Assembly: GCF_003545715.1 (NCBI RefSeq)
Contig: NZ_QVNU01000001.1
Span: 124,001 to 188,000, forward strand
Reading direction: 5' to 3'
DNA length: 64,000 nt
From: Taibaiella koreensis
GTDB taxonomy: Bacteria > Bacteroidota > Bacteroidia > Chitinophagales > Chitinophagaceae
The position numbers were made by a program, and so were the translations under genes. Of the stretch, positions 25,073-34,294 are shown in pieces; position 1 is the first letter of the stretch; each line of letters begins with the position of its first letter. The notes below the pieces were generated by a model. That model saw nothing but the letters and a program-made list of their open reading frames with translations, searched no databases and was not told the origin of the DNA.

Positions 25073-26260
25073 CTATATGCGTCGAAGCATATTTTTCGAT
25101 GAGCGCAGGAGCAGCAGGGTCAGCACCAGCAGCATAAGGAGCATAAGCGCACCAATGATCCAGGCATCTGCCATGTGGATCTGCAGGTCCATGGTATTCA
25201 GCCATTGCACCATAAAGCATTGAATGCCAAATGTAATTAAAGAGGCCACGACTACGGCCGAGCTGATCCAGGGTAGGAAAAAACGATTCAGGATACCTCG
25301 CAGCATACGCGGCGCATAGCCCAGTTGCTTCATCAACCGGATATGGCCGGCGGCACGTTGCACAGTGATCTCTACGAAAAGGATGAAAGAGAGGACGGCC
25401 ATGCCCACTACAATGAGCGCTACCCCGCCCACAGCGCTCACGATGGCCTGCACTATGGTACGCACACGGTTCCAGCGCAGCTGTTCCTCGTTGGTCGTAT
25501 AGTTTTTGGACTTGAGGAAGTTTACAAAGGCTTTGTCCGAAGGGTCCTGTACTTTGAGCACCAGACGCGAAGGATCGGGCGTAGCCTTGTGACCATATTT
25601 CCGGTTCATTTCTTCCATAAAGCTACGCGGCACCAGCACCGAGCTGATCCTGTCGGTAAAACCTACAATGCGGGCCCGGTATTTTTCCTGGCCCCTTGCA
25701 ATCGATATCTCGAAGGGCAGCGCCTTGATCGAGGTTTGCGACAGCTGTGGCAGGCCCTGGCTCAGCGCAAATCCGTAATTGTATAAATTGAGGAAATCGC
25801 TGGACATAATAATGGGCAGCGTAGGCTGTCCCGGCTGCCAGGCCCAGTCTTCGGGCAGCACGTCCAGGTATTTGTCCTCGACGGCGCCCAGGAACATCTC
25901 GGTGTAGAAATTCAGGTGGCCCCCCATGCTCGCTGCTACCGGGTAGCTGTTTGAAGTGAGCGGACCCACCTCGTTTACGCCTTTGATCTGTTTCAGCTCG
26001 TCGATCTCTTTTCCGGAAAACAGGTTTTCTTCCGGGGTTCGGGCCATGCTTTCGTTGGTCACCTGTTTGCCGATCACAAGATAGGCAGCCATAGTGTCTT
26101 CCCTGCTTTTCCCCGAAAGGATTGCCCTGAAATCGAACCAGGCCAGTGCCGCGGCAAACAGCAGCAGCATACCGATGCATAAGGCGATCCAGGAGCCGTA
26201 CATGCGTCCTTTTTGTTTGCCGGGTCTCAATAGTTTCAGGATGATCTTGTTCTGCTGCAC
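25073..26260 (-). CDS. FtsX/MacB-type ABC permease-like protein
   Basis: 395 residues. The topology is that of MacB/FtsX permeases: one N-terminal helix (about 21-42), a large periplasmic domain (43-265), then three helices near residues 268-292, 325-345 and 365-387 ending in basic residues. Such proteins pair with an ATPase to extrude or mechanically transmit across the envelope. No ABC ATPase gene is adjacent, so the partner is encoded elsewhere. The initiation codon is GTG; an in-frame stop lies 36 bases upstream with no ATG between, so GTG is the best start. The substrate is unknown. Confidence 0.75.
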   Translation of the reverse strand: MQQNKIILKLLRPGKQKGRMYGSWIALCIGMLLLFAAALAWFDFRAILSGKSREDTMAAYLVIGKQVTNESMARTPEENLFSGKEIDELKQIKGVNEVGPLTSNSYPVAASMGGHLNFYTEMFLGAVEDKYLDVLPEDWAWQPGQPTLPIIMSSDFLNLYNYGFALSQGLPQLSQTSIKALPFEISIARGQEKYRARIVGFTDRISSVLVPRSFMEEMNRKYGHKATPDPSRLVLKVQDPSDKAFVNFLKSKNYTTNEEQLRWNRVRTIVQAIVSAVGGVALIVVGMAVLSFILFVEITVQRAAGHIRLMKQLGYAPRMLRGILNRFFLPWISSAVVVASLITFGIQCFMVQWLNTMDLQIHMADAWIIGALMLLMLLVLTLLLLRSSKNMLRRI

Positions 26261-26297
26261 GCGAAATAGGATTTGATCTGGGATAGTTGCCTAATGG

Positions 26298-27989
26298 TCA
26301 ACGTGTAAAGGTAAAGGTATACTTCCTGGAATTGTTATTCTCATCACCTGCAGTGATAACAAGGTTGTGCTTTCCGGGCGGGCAATGCTCGTCGAAGGTA
26401 TACGTATATACATTTCCTGCCCGCACAAAGCACAGCCAGCGGCCATCCAGCTCTGCCCTGAATTGCTGAACCGAGGTCATGTTGTCGGTAACCCGGAAAC
26501 GGATCTGCTTCGCCCTGGTCAATACCGTACCTTTTGGGAGGGGGACAATAAGCGGCGCCACCGTGTCTATGCCCACTACGTAATTGCCAAAAGTACGCAC
26601 ATCGGCTTTGGCCCAGCCCTGCTCAAAGCTGGCCGCTGCCGCATCCTGGGGATTGTTGCCCGGCAAGGCCGCTGCCTTGATGCGATGAATGAAAACCAGC
26701 TTGCCGCTCAGGCTGAAGGGTAGCATCCGGTTTAGCCGGACGGACAATTTGGTGTTGCTATGCAGCGGTATCCGGGTTTCCTGTAGCTGTACTACGGACG
26801 AATAGCTCTTGGGCGAAGCCTGCTCGCTGTAGCGGAAACAGATGTCGTCGTAAAGGGCATCTGCTCCGGCCTTAAAGGAAAGCGTATTGGTCTTCAGCTC
26901 ATAGGGCTGGCCTGCTTTCCAACTTTTGCAGGTCATGGCCGGTTTAGCTTTGCCACCGGTAATGTGTCCCCTTATGTGCGTCGTATTGCCTGCGGCATCG
27001 CGGAGCTCGATATGGAGCGCATGAGGCTGACCGTCGCTAAGGTCCAGCGCACCATCTGCATCATTTAGAAAAGTGTAGTTGGCGATGTGGTTACCGGGAA
27101 TCCGGAACAAGGTTTGGTACCATCCCTTTTTGTCTTCCTTGAGCCGGTAGTCGGCAAAGGCATTGACATAGCGGTTCTCGTCAAAATTGATGTCGTCCAG
27201 CACCCAGGAAGCCTGCAGCGCATCGTCGAGGTATAGCTTCATGCTGTACACCCCCAGTGGATTGGGGCTGCCTTCCATAAAATCATCAGCCAGCACACCC
27301 AGGCGCACTTGTGCGTCTGTTGCCGTAATGCCAGGCAGCATATAGTCGTCCCCGTTTTTTAACAGCGGATAAAGAACGGGTTGCTGCTCGTAAATGCTAC
27401 CGCTGCTATACAAGGCCACGCTTTTGGGTACAGGAGCCTTGCCGTCCTTAATCGGCAGGCCAAATAAGGCTGCATTCAACACATGCTCCGTACGGGTATC
27501 CCTGATCTCAAAATGCAGGTGAGGGCCGGTACTGCCGCCCGTGGTACCGGAGTAGGCGATGAGCTGACCTTTTTTTACCGGGAACTGTCCCGGCTGCAGG
27601 TACAGGTCGCCATTCCAGCTTTCCCGTTCATATTGCTGCTGCCGCAGGTAGCGTTGCAATTCCGGGTAAAAATCGTTGAGATGACCATACAAGGTGGTAT
27701 AGCCATTGGGATGCGTGATGTAAAGGGCATTGCCATAGCCCGACCAGGAAATCGAAATACGGGATACGTAACCGTCAGCAGCGGCATACACTTTCAAATT
27801 TTCCTTCTCGTTGGTCTTCAGATCAAGCCCGGTATGGAAATGATTGGGACGGCATTCGCCAAAATTGCCAGCCAGCAGTATGGGTATGTCCAGCGGATTG
27901 CGAAAATAATCCTGGGGATAGTTTTGCTGTGCCTTCACGGTAAGCGATAATCCCAGGCCCAGTAGAAATAGCGGTAAGTAAGCTTTCAT
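26298..27989 (-). CDS. M23 family (LytM-like) peptidase
   Basis: 563 residues, signal peptide ending TVKAQQ. The M23 zinc peptidase domain lies at the N-terminus (about 40-185), with ligands His52 and Asp56 in HFHTGLD and His157 and His159 in GPHLHFE; all four positions are present. It should cleave peptidoglycan cross-links in the periplasm. The remaining 370 residues are beta-rich and probably extracytoplasmic domains; the C-terminus (KHNLVITAGDENNNSRKYTFTFTR) looks Ig-like. ATG 27989 gives the signal peptide; the longer frame to 28016 adds nine unlikely residues. Transcribed in the same direction as the permease 37 bases downstream. Confidence 0.9.
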   Translation of the reverse strand: MKAYLPLFLLGLGLSLTVKAQQNYPQDYFRNPLDIPILLAGNFGECRPNHFHTGLDLKTNEKENLKVYAAADGYVSRISISWSGYGNALYITHPNGYTTLYGHLNDFYPELQRYLRQQQYERESWNGDLYLQPGQFPVKKGQLIAYSGTTGGSTGPHLHFEIRDTRTEHVLNAALFGLPIKDGKAPVPKSVALYSSGSIYEQQPVLYPLLKNGDDYMLPGITATDAQVRLGVLADDFMEGSPNPLGVYSMKLYLDDALQASWVLDDINFDENRYVNAFADYRLKEDKKGWYQTLFRIPGNHIANYTFLNDADGALDLSDGQPHALHIELRDAAGNTTHIRGHITGGKAKPAMTCKSWKAGQPYELKTNTLSFKAGADALYDDICFRYSEQASPKSYSSVVQLQETRIPLHSNTKLSVRLNRMLPFSLSGKLVFIHRIKAAALPGNNPQDAAAASFEQGWAKADVRTFGNYVVGIDTVAPLIVPLPKGTVLTRAKQIRFRVTDNMTSVQQFRAELDGRWLCFVRAGNVYTYTFDEHCPPGKHNLVITAGDENNNSRKYTFTFTR

Positions 27990-28068
27990 GCGCGATCCGG
28001 TTGCCTGCCGGCACACTGTATAGCCGGCAAAGGCAATTGATGTTGCTGCAAGATAGCTTATTTTATGC

Positions 28069-29001
28069 TTATACCGGTAGGCTAAGCAACAATGGTTGTA
28101 TCACTTCCTTTAGAAATGCCGGTGGTAGCAGCAGAGGAAAGGGCAGTAGCAGGGAAAGCCAGGTGTAAAGCAGCCCGGTTGGTCTATGGCTACTGCCATA
28201 GCGGCGCTCGATCAATACCAGCAAGGCTTGCAGCATAAAATAGAGTAGCGGACGGCCGAAACCCGCGCCAACCGGTAAGGTAAGCGCTATTTCGTGAAAA
28301 ATACCTGACATAAGGAATGCGATCAATAATGCCGCGACTGGTTGTTTCCTACGTGCAAAAGGGATGAACAGTGTCGTGCGCGTCATTTGTATGAAAGCCG
28401 TATTCCAGCGCCGGCCCCAAAAGGCGCCCAGGTTCTCCGAGCGCCAGGGTGCCTCCATCAGCGGTATGAGGTCAACACCGGCATAGCCCCAGACCACAAC
28501 GCCGATATTACAAAGTCCGATATGAAAGATCAGGATAAAGGGTAGAAAAGAAAAAAGGCAGATGAGGTAGGGCGCTGCAAGCTGATGCTGCAACAATAAG
28601 GCCAGCAGATAGAGTAGCACGATGCCGGCAAAAAAGGATGCGATCCCCAAGTATAAAAGGCTCCTGTCTGTATTTACCTTATTCCGTTTTCCCAACAGTT
28701 CAAAGGGCTGAGGATCCATGCCGGGCCAACCCAGCGCAAAGGCAAGCCATTGCAGCCCGGTCAGCCTGCCTTTGCCGGGATACCGGTATACGGTAGTCAC
28801 GGCTTTCATGCCCGCAAACAACAACACGATAAGGATGAGCATGCGGTAGCCGGGCCGGTAAGCATGCGTAAGGCTATAACCTGCGATCACATCGCCCGCC
28901 GGTAGCAGCCAGATCAGCGTTCGCACCAGCTTCCGGCTTCCCGTCTGTGTGCAGCCATAGCCGGCGCATAGCGTGAAAAGGAGCAGGAGTAGCCACATCA
29001 T
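28069..29001 (-). CDS. Wax-synthase-like MBOAT family acyltransferase
   Basis: 310 residues, about eight hydrophobic helices. It has the two hallmarks of the wax synthase / long-chain alcohol O-acyltransferase branch of the MBOAT superfamily: FWGRRWN around residue 193 and a conserved His in SGIFHE around 236. These enzymes esterify an acyl group to an alcohol or sugar in the membrane. The acceptor cannot be named. The start codon overlaps the stop of the upstream membrane gene (TGATG at 28999-29003), so the two are translationally coupled. The longer frame to 29157 overlaps the neighbour and has no membrane-like sequence at its N-terminus. Confidence 0.8.
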   Translation of the reverse strand: MMWLLLLLFTLCAGYGCTQTGSRKLVRTLIWLLPAGDVIAGYSLTHAYRPGYRMLILIVLLFAGMKAVTTVYRYPGKGRLTGLQWLAFALGWPGMDPQPFELLGKRNKVNTDRSLLYLGIASFFAGIVLLYLLALLLQHQLAAPYLICLFSFLPFILIFHIGLCNIGVVVWGYAGVDLIPLMEAPWRSENLGAFWGRRWNTAFIQMTRTTLFIPFARRKQPVAALLIAFLMSGIFHEIALTLPVGAGFGRPLLYFMLQALLVLIERRYGSSHRPTGLLYTWLSLLLPFPLLLPPAFLKEVIQPLLLSLPV

Positions 29002-29435
29002 CACAGGACGTTTAGGTTGTACAGGGCAGCCAACGTGTATACCAACGAAAGCAGCAAAAAGAGTAGCCACAGCAACAGTTCCGCCAATACAAAAACAGTT
29101 CCTGCGGGCCGGCCTTCCGCTTTGCCGAAACGAAATTGTATCATGACCCGGCCCCACCAGTACAAAGCGGTGAATAGGGTTACCGCAACCGATAGCGGAG
29201 AACGGTCACAGAGCAAGGCCGGCATGGCCATACTGGTGATCCCCAGCCATACATTGGTACCGAAAATGTAGACAGAATAGGTATAAAAGATATTGCGGGT
29301 AAGCGCGTTGACCTTACGCATTTCCCGTTTCCAGTCCAACACAAAGGGAATAGCGATACTGCCCAATGCCAGCAGGAGCTGGGCAAGGCCGGCGAAGAAA
29401 ATAATAAAAGGTAAGGCGGTAATAAACTTACTCAT
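29001..29435 (-). CDS. Small membrane protein paired with the acyltransferase
   Basis: 144 residues with four predicted transmembrane helices (about 5-30, 52-70, 78-98, 112-138). I do not recognise a named family. It is translationally coupled to the wax-synthase-like gene by the overlapping TGATG, so it is probably a partner or accessory of that enzyme. No catalytic motif is visible. Confidence 0.7.
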   Translation of the reverse strand: MSKFITALPFIIFFAGLAQLLLALGSIAIPFVLDWKREMRKVNALTRNIFYTYSVYIFGTNVWLGITSMAMPALLCDRSPLSVAVTLFTALYWWGRVMIQFRFGKAEGRPAGTVFVLAELLLWLLFLLLSLVYTLAALYNLNVL

Positions 29436-29561
29436 AGGGATAGGACATAAAGTAAAGTTATTGCTTTGTTACCCTTTCCTATGAGAAAAGTTGATAAACG
29501 GTTATATGATGATGATCAAAGGGCGCTACTGCTCCATATTGAATAAGCCTGGTCAGATTGA

Positions 29562-32207
29562 TTAAAACAGCTCTTCCAGGTGTTTGTCCAACTCGTATTC
29601 CGTGGTGATGAGCACATCACGGGGTTTGCTGCCTGAAGCCGGCCCTACGATCTGCGCCGCTTCCAGCTGATCCATAATACGGCCGGCACGGTTGTAGCCC
29701 AGGTTAAACTTCCGTTGCAGCATAGAGGTCGAGCCACTCTGTGAATTGACTACCAGGCGGGCACAGTCTTCAAACATCTTATCCCGCTTGCTGAGATCAA
29801 CCATTTCCCTTTCTTTTTGCTCGTCTTCGGCGCCTTCATACTCGGGCAGCTCAAATGCGGAGGGATAGCCGGCCTGGTTACCTATGAATTCCACGATACG
29901 CTCTACTTCCGGTGTGTCTACAAAGGCGCACTGGAGGCGCAGCAACTCGCTGCCATGCGATACCAGCATATCGCCGCGGCCGATCAATTGCTCGGCGCCG
30001 CCCGCATCCAGGATAGTGCGGCTATCGACCTTGGCCGATACTTTGAAGGCGATACGGGCAGGGAAGTTGGCTTTGATAATACCGGTGATCACATTCACCG
30101 AAGGGCGTTGGGTGGCGATAATGATATGGATGCCCACGGCACGCGCCAGCTGGGCCAGGCGGGCGATCGGCATCTCTACCTCTTTGCCGGCCGTCATGAT
30201 GAGGTCGGCAAACTCATCGATCACCAGCACTATGAACGGGAGATATTTGTGGCCGTTGTTGGGGTTGAGCCGCCTGCGGATGAATTTATCGTTGTATTCC
30301 TTAATATTCCTGGCGCCGGCGTCTTTAAGCAGCTCGTAGCGGTTGTCCATCTCGATACAAAGCGCGTTCACCGTATTGATCACCTTTTTGGTATCGGTAA
30401 TGATAGGCTCTTCCTCGTTGGGCAGCATGGCCAGGTAATGTTTTTCGATCAGCCGGTAGATGGAAAGCTCTACTTTCTTAGGGTCGACCATCACGAATTT
30501 CAGCTGCGAAGGGTGTTTTTTATAGAGCAGCGATACCAGTATGGCGTTGATCCCTACCGATTTACCCTGGCCTGTAGCGCCCGCCATGAGCAAGTGCGGC
30601 ATGGTAGCCAGGTCTACAATGTAATTTTCGTTGTCGATCTTTTTACCAAGTGCGATCGGCAGGCTCATCTTGTTGTTGACAAACTTTTCGCTGGACAGGA
30701 GCGTGCGCATCGATACGATCTGCTTGTTGGTATTGGGCACCTCTATACCGATGGTACCTTTGCCTGGTATGGGTGCAATAATACGGATGCCGAGGGCAGC
30801 CAGGTTAAGGGCGATATCGTCTTCCAGATTGCGGATCTTGGAAATACGAACGCCCTCAGCCGGTACGATCTCATATAGGGTAACGGTAGGCCCTACCGTA
30901 GCGGTAATGCGCTGGATTTCGATGCCGAAGCTGCGCAGCGTATTGATGATCTGGTTCTTATTCTTTTCCAGCTCTTCCCTGTCAAGCGATATAGCGCCCT
31001 GTTCAATATCTTCGAGCAGGTCCAGTGTTGGGAATTTGAAGTTAGGGAGATCCAGGGCGGGGTCGTAAGGCTCACCGCTTTGCACGGTAATGTGCGCGCC
31101 ATGTGCGGGAACGGCGGAAACTTCTTCTACTGTCCTGATCTCGAAGTCCATCTCTGCCGGTTGCTCTTCCTCTGTGCTTTCTTCCTCGTCTTCATATAAC
31201 TCCTCCCCATAAGCATCTGCATCTTCTGTTATATCGGGCTCCGGTTCATTGTTCACGTACAAAGCTTCCTGGGGAAGTTCCAGGTGGATGCCGTCTTTTT
31301 CCCGCTTAGGAGCAGTGGTATGCTCTTCCGGTTTTTCAATGATGGTCATTTCAAATGGCACATCTGCTTCTTCCTCCTCTTCGATGGCTATGTCTTCACG
31401 GTCGTCGGTCTTCAACTTATTGCTGCCGATGTTGCTCGCGGCAGGTGGCTGCTCTTCTTCTCCTTCTTCTTCAAAACCGGCCACTGTAGCCGGGGCGGGC
31501 TGCTGTACAGTTGTTGCCGGCTGCTGTCCGTTGCCGGTGAAAGGCACATCGGCCACATCAACGCGGCGTGCAGGGATCAGGTTTCTCGCCCGTTGCAGCA
31601 AAGGTTTGATGTCCCATTGGAATACAATGAAGGCAAAGAAGCAGAATACGGTGATGAGCAGGAACAGACTGCCGGCCTTGCCCAGGAAGCCGTTGCTCCA
31701 GTCGACAAGCCCGTTGCCCAGCGCGCCGCCCAGGGGGAAAGCGCTATTGGGAAAGGCGAAGGAAAGCAGGGGGCAGATGAATAAAAAGCCTAAGGCCATC
31801 CAGCGCACCCATTTCATGGTGGGAATCACTTTACGGCCATACACCAGATTGATGCCCCAGGCGCTTAACCATACCGTAAACAGCAGTGCAGCAATGCCTA
31901 CGCCACGATACACCAGCAAGTGCGCGGCTGCTGCACCCAGTCGCCCGCACCAGTTTTCCACCGGCGATTTGTCGTGGAACAGGAAATTGACAATGCCTTT
32001 GGTAGAGATCAGGTGATTCTGATCCTGTTGCCAGGTGAGGCAATAGCTGATGATCGATAAAGTGAAAAAGCAACCGATAAGGAGACAGATAAAGCCCGCT
32101 GCAAGCCGGATATTCCGCTTTTGCGTCGCTGCTGTTTTCGTATCCTTGCCTGTTGAAGCGGTTTTTTTCGAAGAAGTATTATTTTTCTTTGTTTTGGGAG
32201 CTGCCAT
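29562..32207 (-). CDS. ftsK: DNA translocase FtsK/SpoIIIE
   Basis: 881 residues. The N-terminal domain has about four to five transmembrane helices (residues 33-195), followed by an acidic, low-complexity linker (about 230-405), the motor domain with Walker A GATGQGKSV (Lys549) and Walker B VLVIDEFADLIM, and a C-terminal winged-helix gamma domain (SGSTSMLQRKFNLGYNRAGRIMD, within residues 815-880). It pumps chromosomal DNA through the division septum and activates dimer resolution. The gene starts near a divergent ABC exporter; a -7 box lies at 32254-32261. Confidence 0.96.
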   Translation of the reverse strand: MAAPKTKKNNTSSKKTASTGKDTKTAATQKRNIRLAAGFICLLIGCFFTLSIISYCLTWQQDQNHLISTKGIVNFLFHDKSPVENWCGRLGAAAAHLLVYRGVGIAALLFTVWLSAWGINLVYGRKVIPTMKWVRWMALGFLFICPLLSFAFPNSAFPLGGALGNGLVDWSNGFLGKAGSLFLLITVFCFFAFIVFQWDIKPLLQRARNLIPARRVDVADVPFTGNGQQPATTVQQPAPATVAGFEEEGEEEQPPAASNIGSNKLKTDDREDIAIEEEEEADVPFEMTIIEKPEEHTTAPKREKDGIHLELPQEALYVNNEPEPDITEDADAYGEELYEDEEESTEEEQPAEMDFEIRTVEEVSAVPAHGAHITVQSGEPYDPALDLPNFKFPTLDLLEDIEQGAISLDREELEKNKNQIINTLRSFGIEIQRITATVGPTVTLYEIVPAEGVRISKIRNLEDDIALNLAALGIRIIAPIPGKGTIGIEVPNTNKQIVSMRTLLSSEKFVNNKMSLPIALGKKIDNENYIVDLATMPHLLMAGATGQGKSVGINAILVSLLYKKHPSQLKFVMVDPKKVELSIYRLIEKHYLAMLPNEEEPIITDTKKVINTVNALCIEMDNRYELLKDAGARNIKEYNDKFIRRRLNPNNGHKYLPFIVLVIDEFADLIMTAGKEVEMPIARLAQLARAVGIHIIIATQRPSVNVITGIIKANFPARIAFKVSAKVDSRTILDAGGAEQLIGRGDMLVSHGSELLRLQCAFVDTPEVERIVEFIGNQAGYPSAFELPEYEGAEDEQKEREMVDLSKRDKMFEDCARLVVNSQSGSTSMLQRKFNLGYNRAGRIMDQLEAAQIVGPASGSKPRDVLITTEYELDKHLEELF

Positions 32208-32253
32208 TTTTAAAATATGCCGGAACTATTTTGAACGGGGGGGAAAGCCCAGG

Positions 32254-32261
32254 CAAAATTA
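32254..32261 (-). promoter_or_regulatory. -7 box of the ftsK promoter
   Basis: Minus strand TAATTTTG, perfect TAnnTTTG, 47 bases before the ftsK start codon. Confidence 0.45.
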
Positions 32262-32331
32262 ACCTTATTCCTTGGATTATAGATTGAATTAATCCCGCTA
32301 TTGCCGGCCTGTTCCATGCCCGAAATCCACG

Positions 32332-32339
32332 TAACTTTG
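32332..32339 (+). promoter_or_regulatory. -7 box of the ABC exporter promoter
   Basis: TAACTTTG, perfect TAnnTTTG, 103 bases upstream of the ABC exporter start; divergent from the ftsK promoter. Confidence 0.45.
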
Positions 32340-32442
32340 CCCGGAATTTTGCGAAAATATCAAATGCAAAGTAGTCCTAAAACAGGCTTTGCAATATTGG
32401 CAAACGTTTAGCGATTACCTGTAGCAATTTAAAAAAATAATC

Positions 32443-34200
32443 TTGGATTCTAAGAAGAACGGCGGTTTCAATACATTAAAGCGGATTTTCTCTTTCGCGC
32501 GTCCCTATAAGGCACGGTTGTTCAGCAGCATTACCCTCGCCATTGTTCTGGCGGCCCTGGCACCCGTGCGGCCTTATCTCATCCAGCTTTCCGTGGATCA
32601 CTATGTTGTGAACGGACTGTTGCGGAGCCTTATCTGGATCACGGTGATCCAGCTTGGTATCCTGCTTGCAGAAACTTTGCTGCGTTTTATTTTTATGTAC
32701 ATCACCAACTGGCTGGGACAAACTGTGGTGAACGATATGCGGCAAAAAGTATTTCAGAAGATCATTCATCAGAATCTCTCTTATTTCGATAATACGGCAA
32801 TCGGTACCCTGACCACACGTACCGTCAACGATATCGAAGCGATCAATGACATTTTTTCCGAGGGCCTCATTTCGATCATCGCCGATGTGCTGACGATTGT
32901 AGCGATCATCAGCGTTATGTTCTACACCGACTGGAAGCTTACGCTCATTAGTCTTGCGGCCTTCCCGCTGCTGATCATTGCCACGTATTTTTTCAAGGAA
33001 AGCGTGAATAAGTCCTTTCACCAGGTACGTAATGCGGTGGCCCGGCTCAATGCCTTTGTACAGGAACATATTACAGGTATGTACGTGGTGCAGGTGTTCG
33101 CCGCGGAGAACAGGGAGGTGAAGAAATTCACGGAGATCAATAAAGATCACCGCAATGCCAATATCAAAGCCATTTTTGCCTATTCCGTATTCTTTCCCAT
33201 AGTCGAGATCATCCTGGCCATGTCGATGGGTATGCTGGTATGGTCGGGTGCTTCCCGCATGCTGGATTATCATGTGACCCAGGGCGTGATCATTGCCTTT
33301 ATCATGTATCTTAACCTGCTTTTCCGTCCCCTGCGTATGCTGGCCGATAAGTTCAATACGCTGCAAATGGGTATGGTAGCAGGAGAACGCGTGCTGGGCG
33401 TGCTGGACAGCGAAGAATACCTGCATGACAACGGTACCTATGCACCCACAGAGATCAAAGGCCGGGTAACTTTTGAAAACGTTCACTTCGAATACAAAAA
33501 GGATGTGCCCGTATTGCGTGGGATCTCTTTCGAAGCCGCTCCCGGCGATACCATTGCCCTGGTAGGACATACCGGCGCCGGGAAAACCTCGATCATCAGC
33601 ATTCTTAACCGGCTGTACGAGATCAGATCGGGACGGATCCTGATCGATGGCCACGAGCTTGGGGAATATCGTATCGAGTCGTTGCGCAGCCGCATCGGCA
33701 TCGTGCTGCAGGATGTATTTCTGTTTTCCGGCTCCATTTACGAAAACATCACCCTGCGCAACGATAGTATATCGCTGGAGCGGGTAAAAGAGACCTGCCG
33801 GTTGCTGGGCATACACGATTTCATCATGAGGTTGCCCGGCGATTACCATTTCAACGTAAGGGAGCGGGGCAATATGCTTTCGCAGGGACAGCGCCAGCTG
33901 CTCTCCTTTGCCCGCGCGCTGCTCTACGATCCTGCCATTCTTATCCTCGACGAGGCCACCGCCTCAGTCGATACCGAATCGGAGATACTGATCCAGCAGG
34001 CCATTGAAAAGCTGATCTCGGGCCGTACGGCAATTGTTATCGCCCACCGGTTGTCGACCATACGCAAAGCCGACCAGATCATCGTCCTGGACAAAGGGCA
34101 AATCATCGAGCAGGGTGATCATGAGCAGCTGCTCGATCTGAAAGGCGTTTATCAAAAAATGTACACTACCGCTATAGCTTCTGAGCAGCAGCTGGCGTGA
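32443..34200 (+). CDS. MsbA-like ABC exporter (permease-ATPase fusion)
   Basis: 585 residues. Six transmembrane helices (residues 20-310) are fused to an ATPase domain with Walker A GHTGAGKTS (Lys381), signature LSQGQRQL, Walker B ILILDEATASVD and an H-loop His in AHRLST. Homodimeric lipid or drug exporters have this form. The initiation codon is TTG: an in-frame TAG lies 21 bases upstream and the next in-frame ATG is about 80 residues downstream inside the first membrane domain. The substrate is not evident. Promoter box at 32332. Confidence 0.93.
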   Translation: MDSKKNGGFNTLKRIFSFARPYKARLFSSITLAIVLAALAPVRPYLIQLSVDHYVVNGLLRSLIWITVIQLGILLAETLLRFIFMYITNWLGQTVVNDMRQKVFQKIIHQNLSYFDNTAIGTLTTRTVNDIEAINDIFSEGLISIIADVLTIVAIISVMFYTDWKLTLISLAAFPLLIIATYFFKESVNKSFHQVRNAVARLNAFVQEHITGMYVVQVFAAENREVKKFTEINKDHRNANIKAIFAYSVFFPIVEIILAMSMGMLVWSGASRMLDYHVTQGVIIAFIMYLNLLFRPLRMLADKFNTLQMGMVAGERVLGVLDSEEYLHDNGTYAPTEIKGRVTFENVHFEYKKDVPVLRGISFEAAPGDTIALVGHTGAGKTSIISILNRLYEIRSGRILIDGHELGEYRIESLRSRIGIVLQDVFLFSGSIYENITLRNDSISLERVKETCRLLGIHDFIMRLPGDYHFNVRERGNMLSQGQRQLLSFARALLYDPAILILDEATASVDTESEILIQQAIEKLISGRTAIVIAHRLSTIRKADQIIVLDKGQIIEQGDHEQLLDLKGVYQKMYTTAIASEQQLA

Positions 34201-34269
34201 CCGGTAGATAATTTTGAATAAGCTGTAAATATATATAATAAAGTAGTACTTTTTGTTTTCCCGGTGGTC

Positions 34270-34277
34270 TATATTTG
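34270..34277 (+). promoter_or_regulatory. -7 box before the outer-membrane protein gene
   Basis: TATATTTG, perfect TAnnTTTG, 17 bases upstream of the start codon at 34295; the gene has a short leader. Confidence 0.55.
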
Positions 34278-34294
34278 AGTAACACAGCCACTTA

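Noticed and set aside
29817-30878. 353-codon ORF antisense to ftsK
   Set aside because: Covers the motor and gamma domains of FtsK, which are unmistakable on the minus strand; no family motif in the antisense product.
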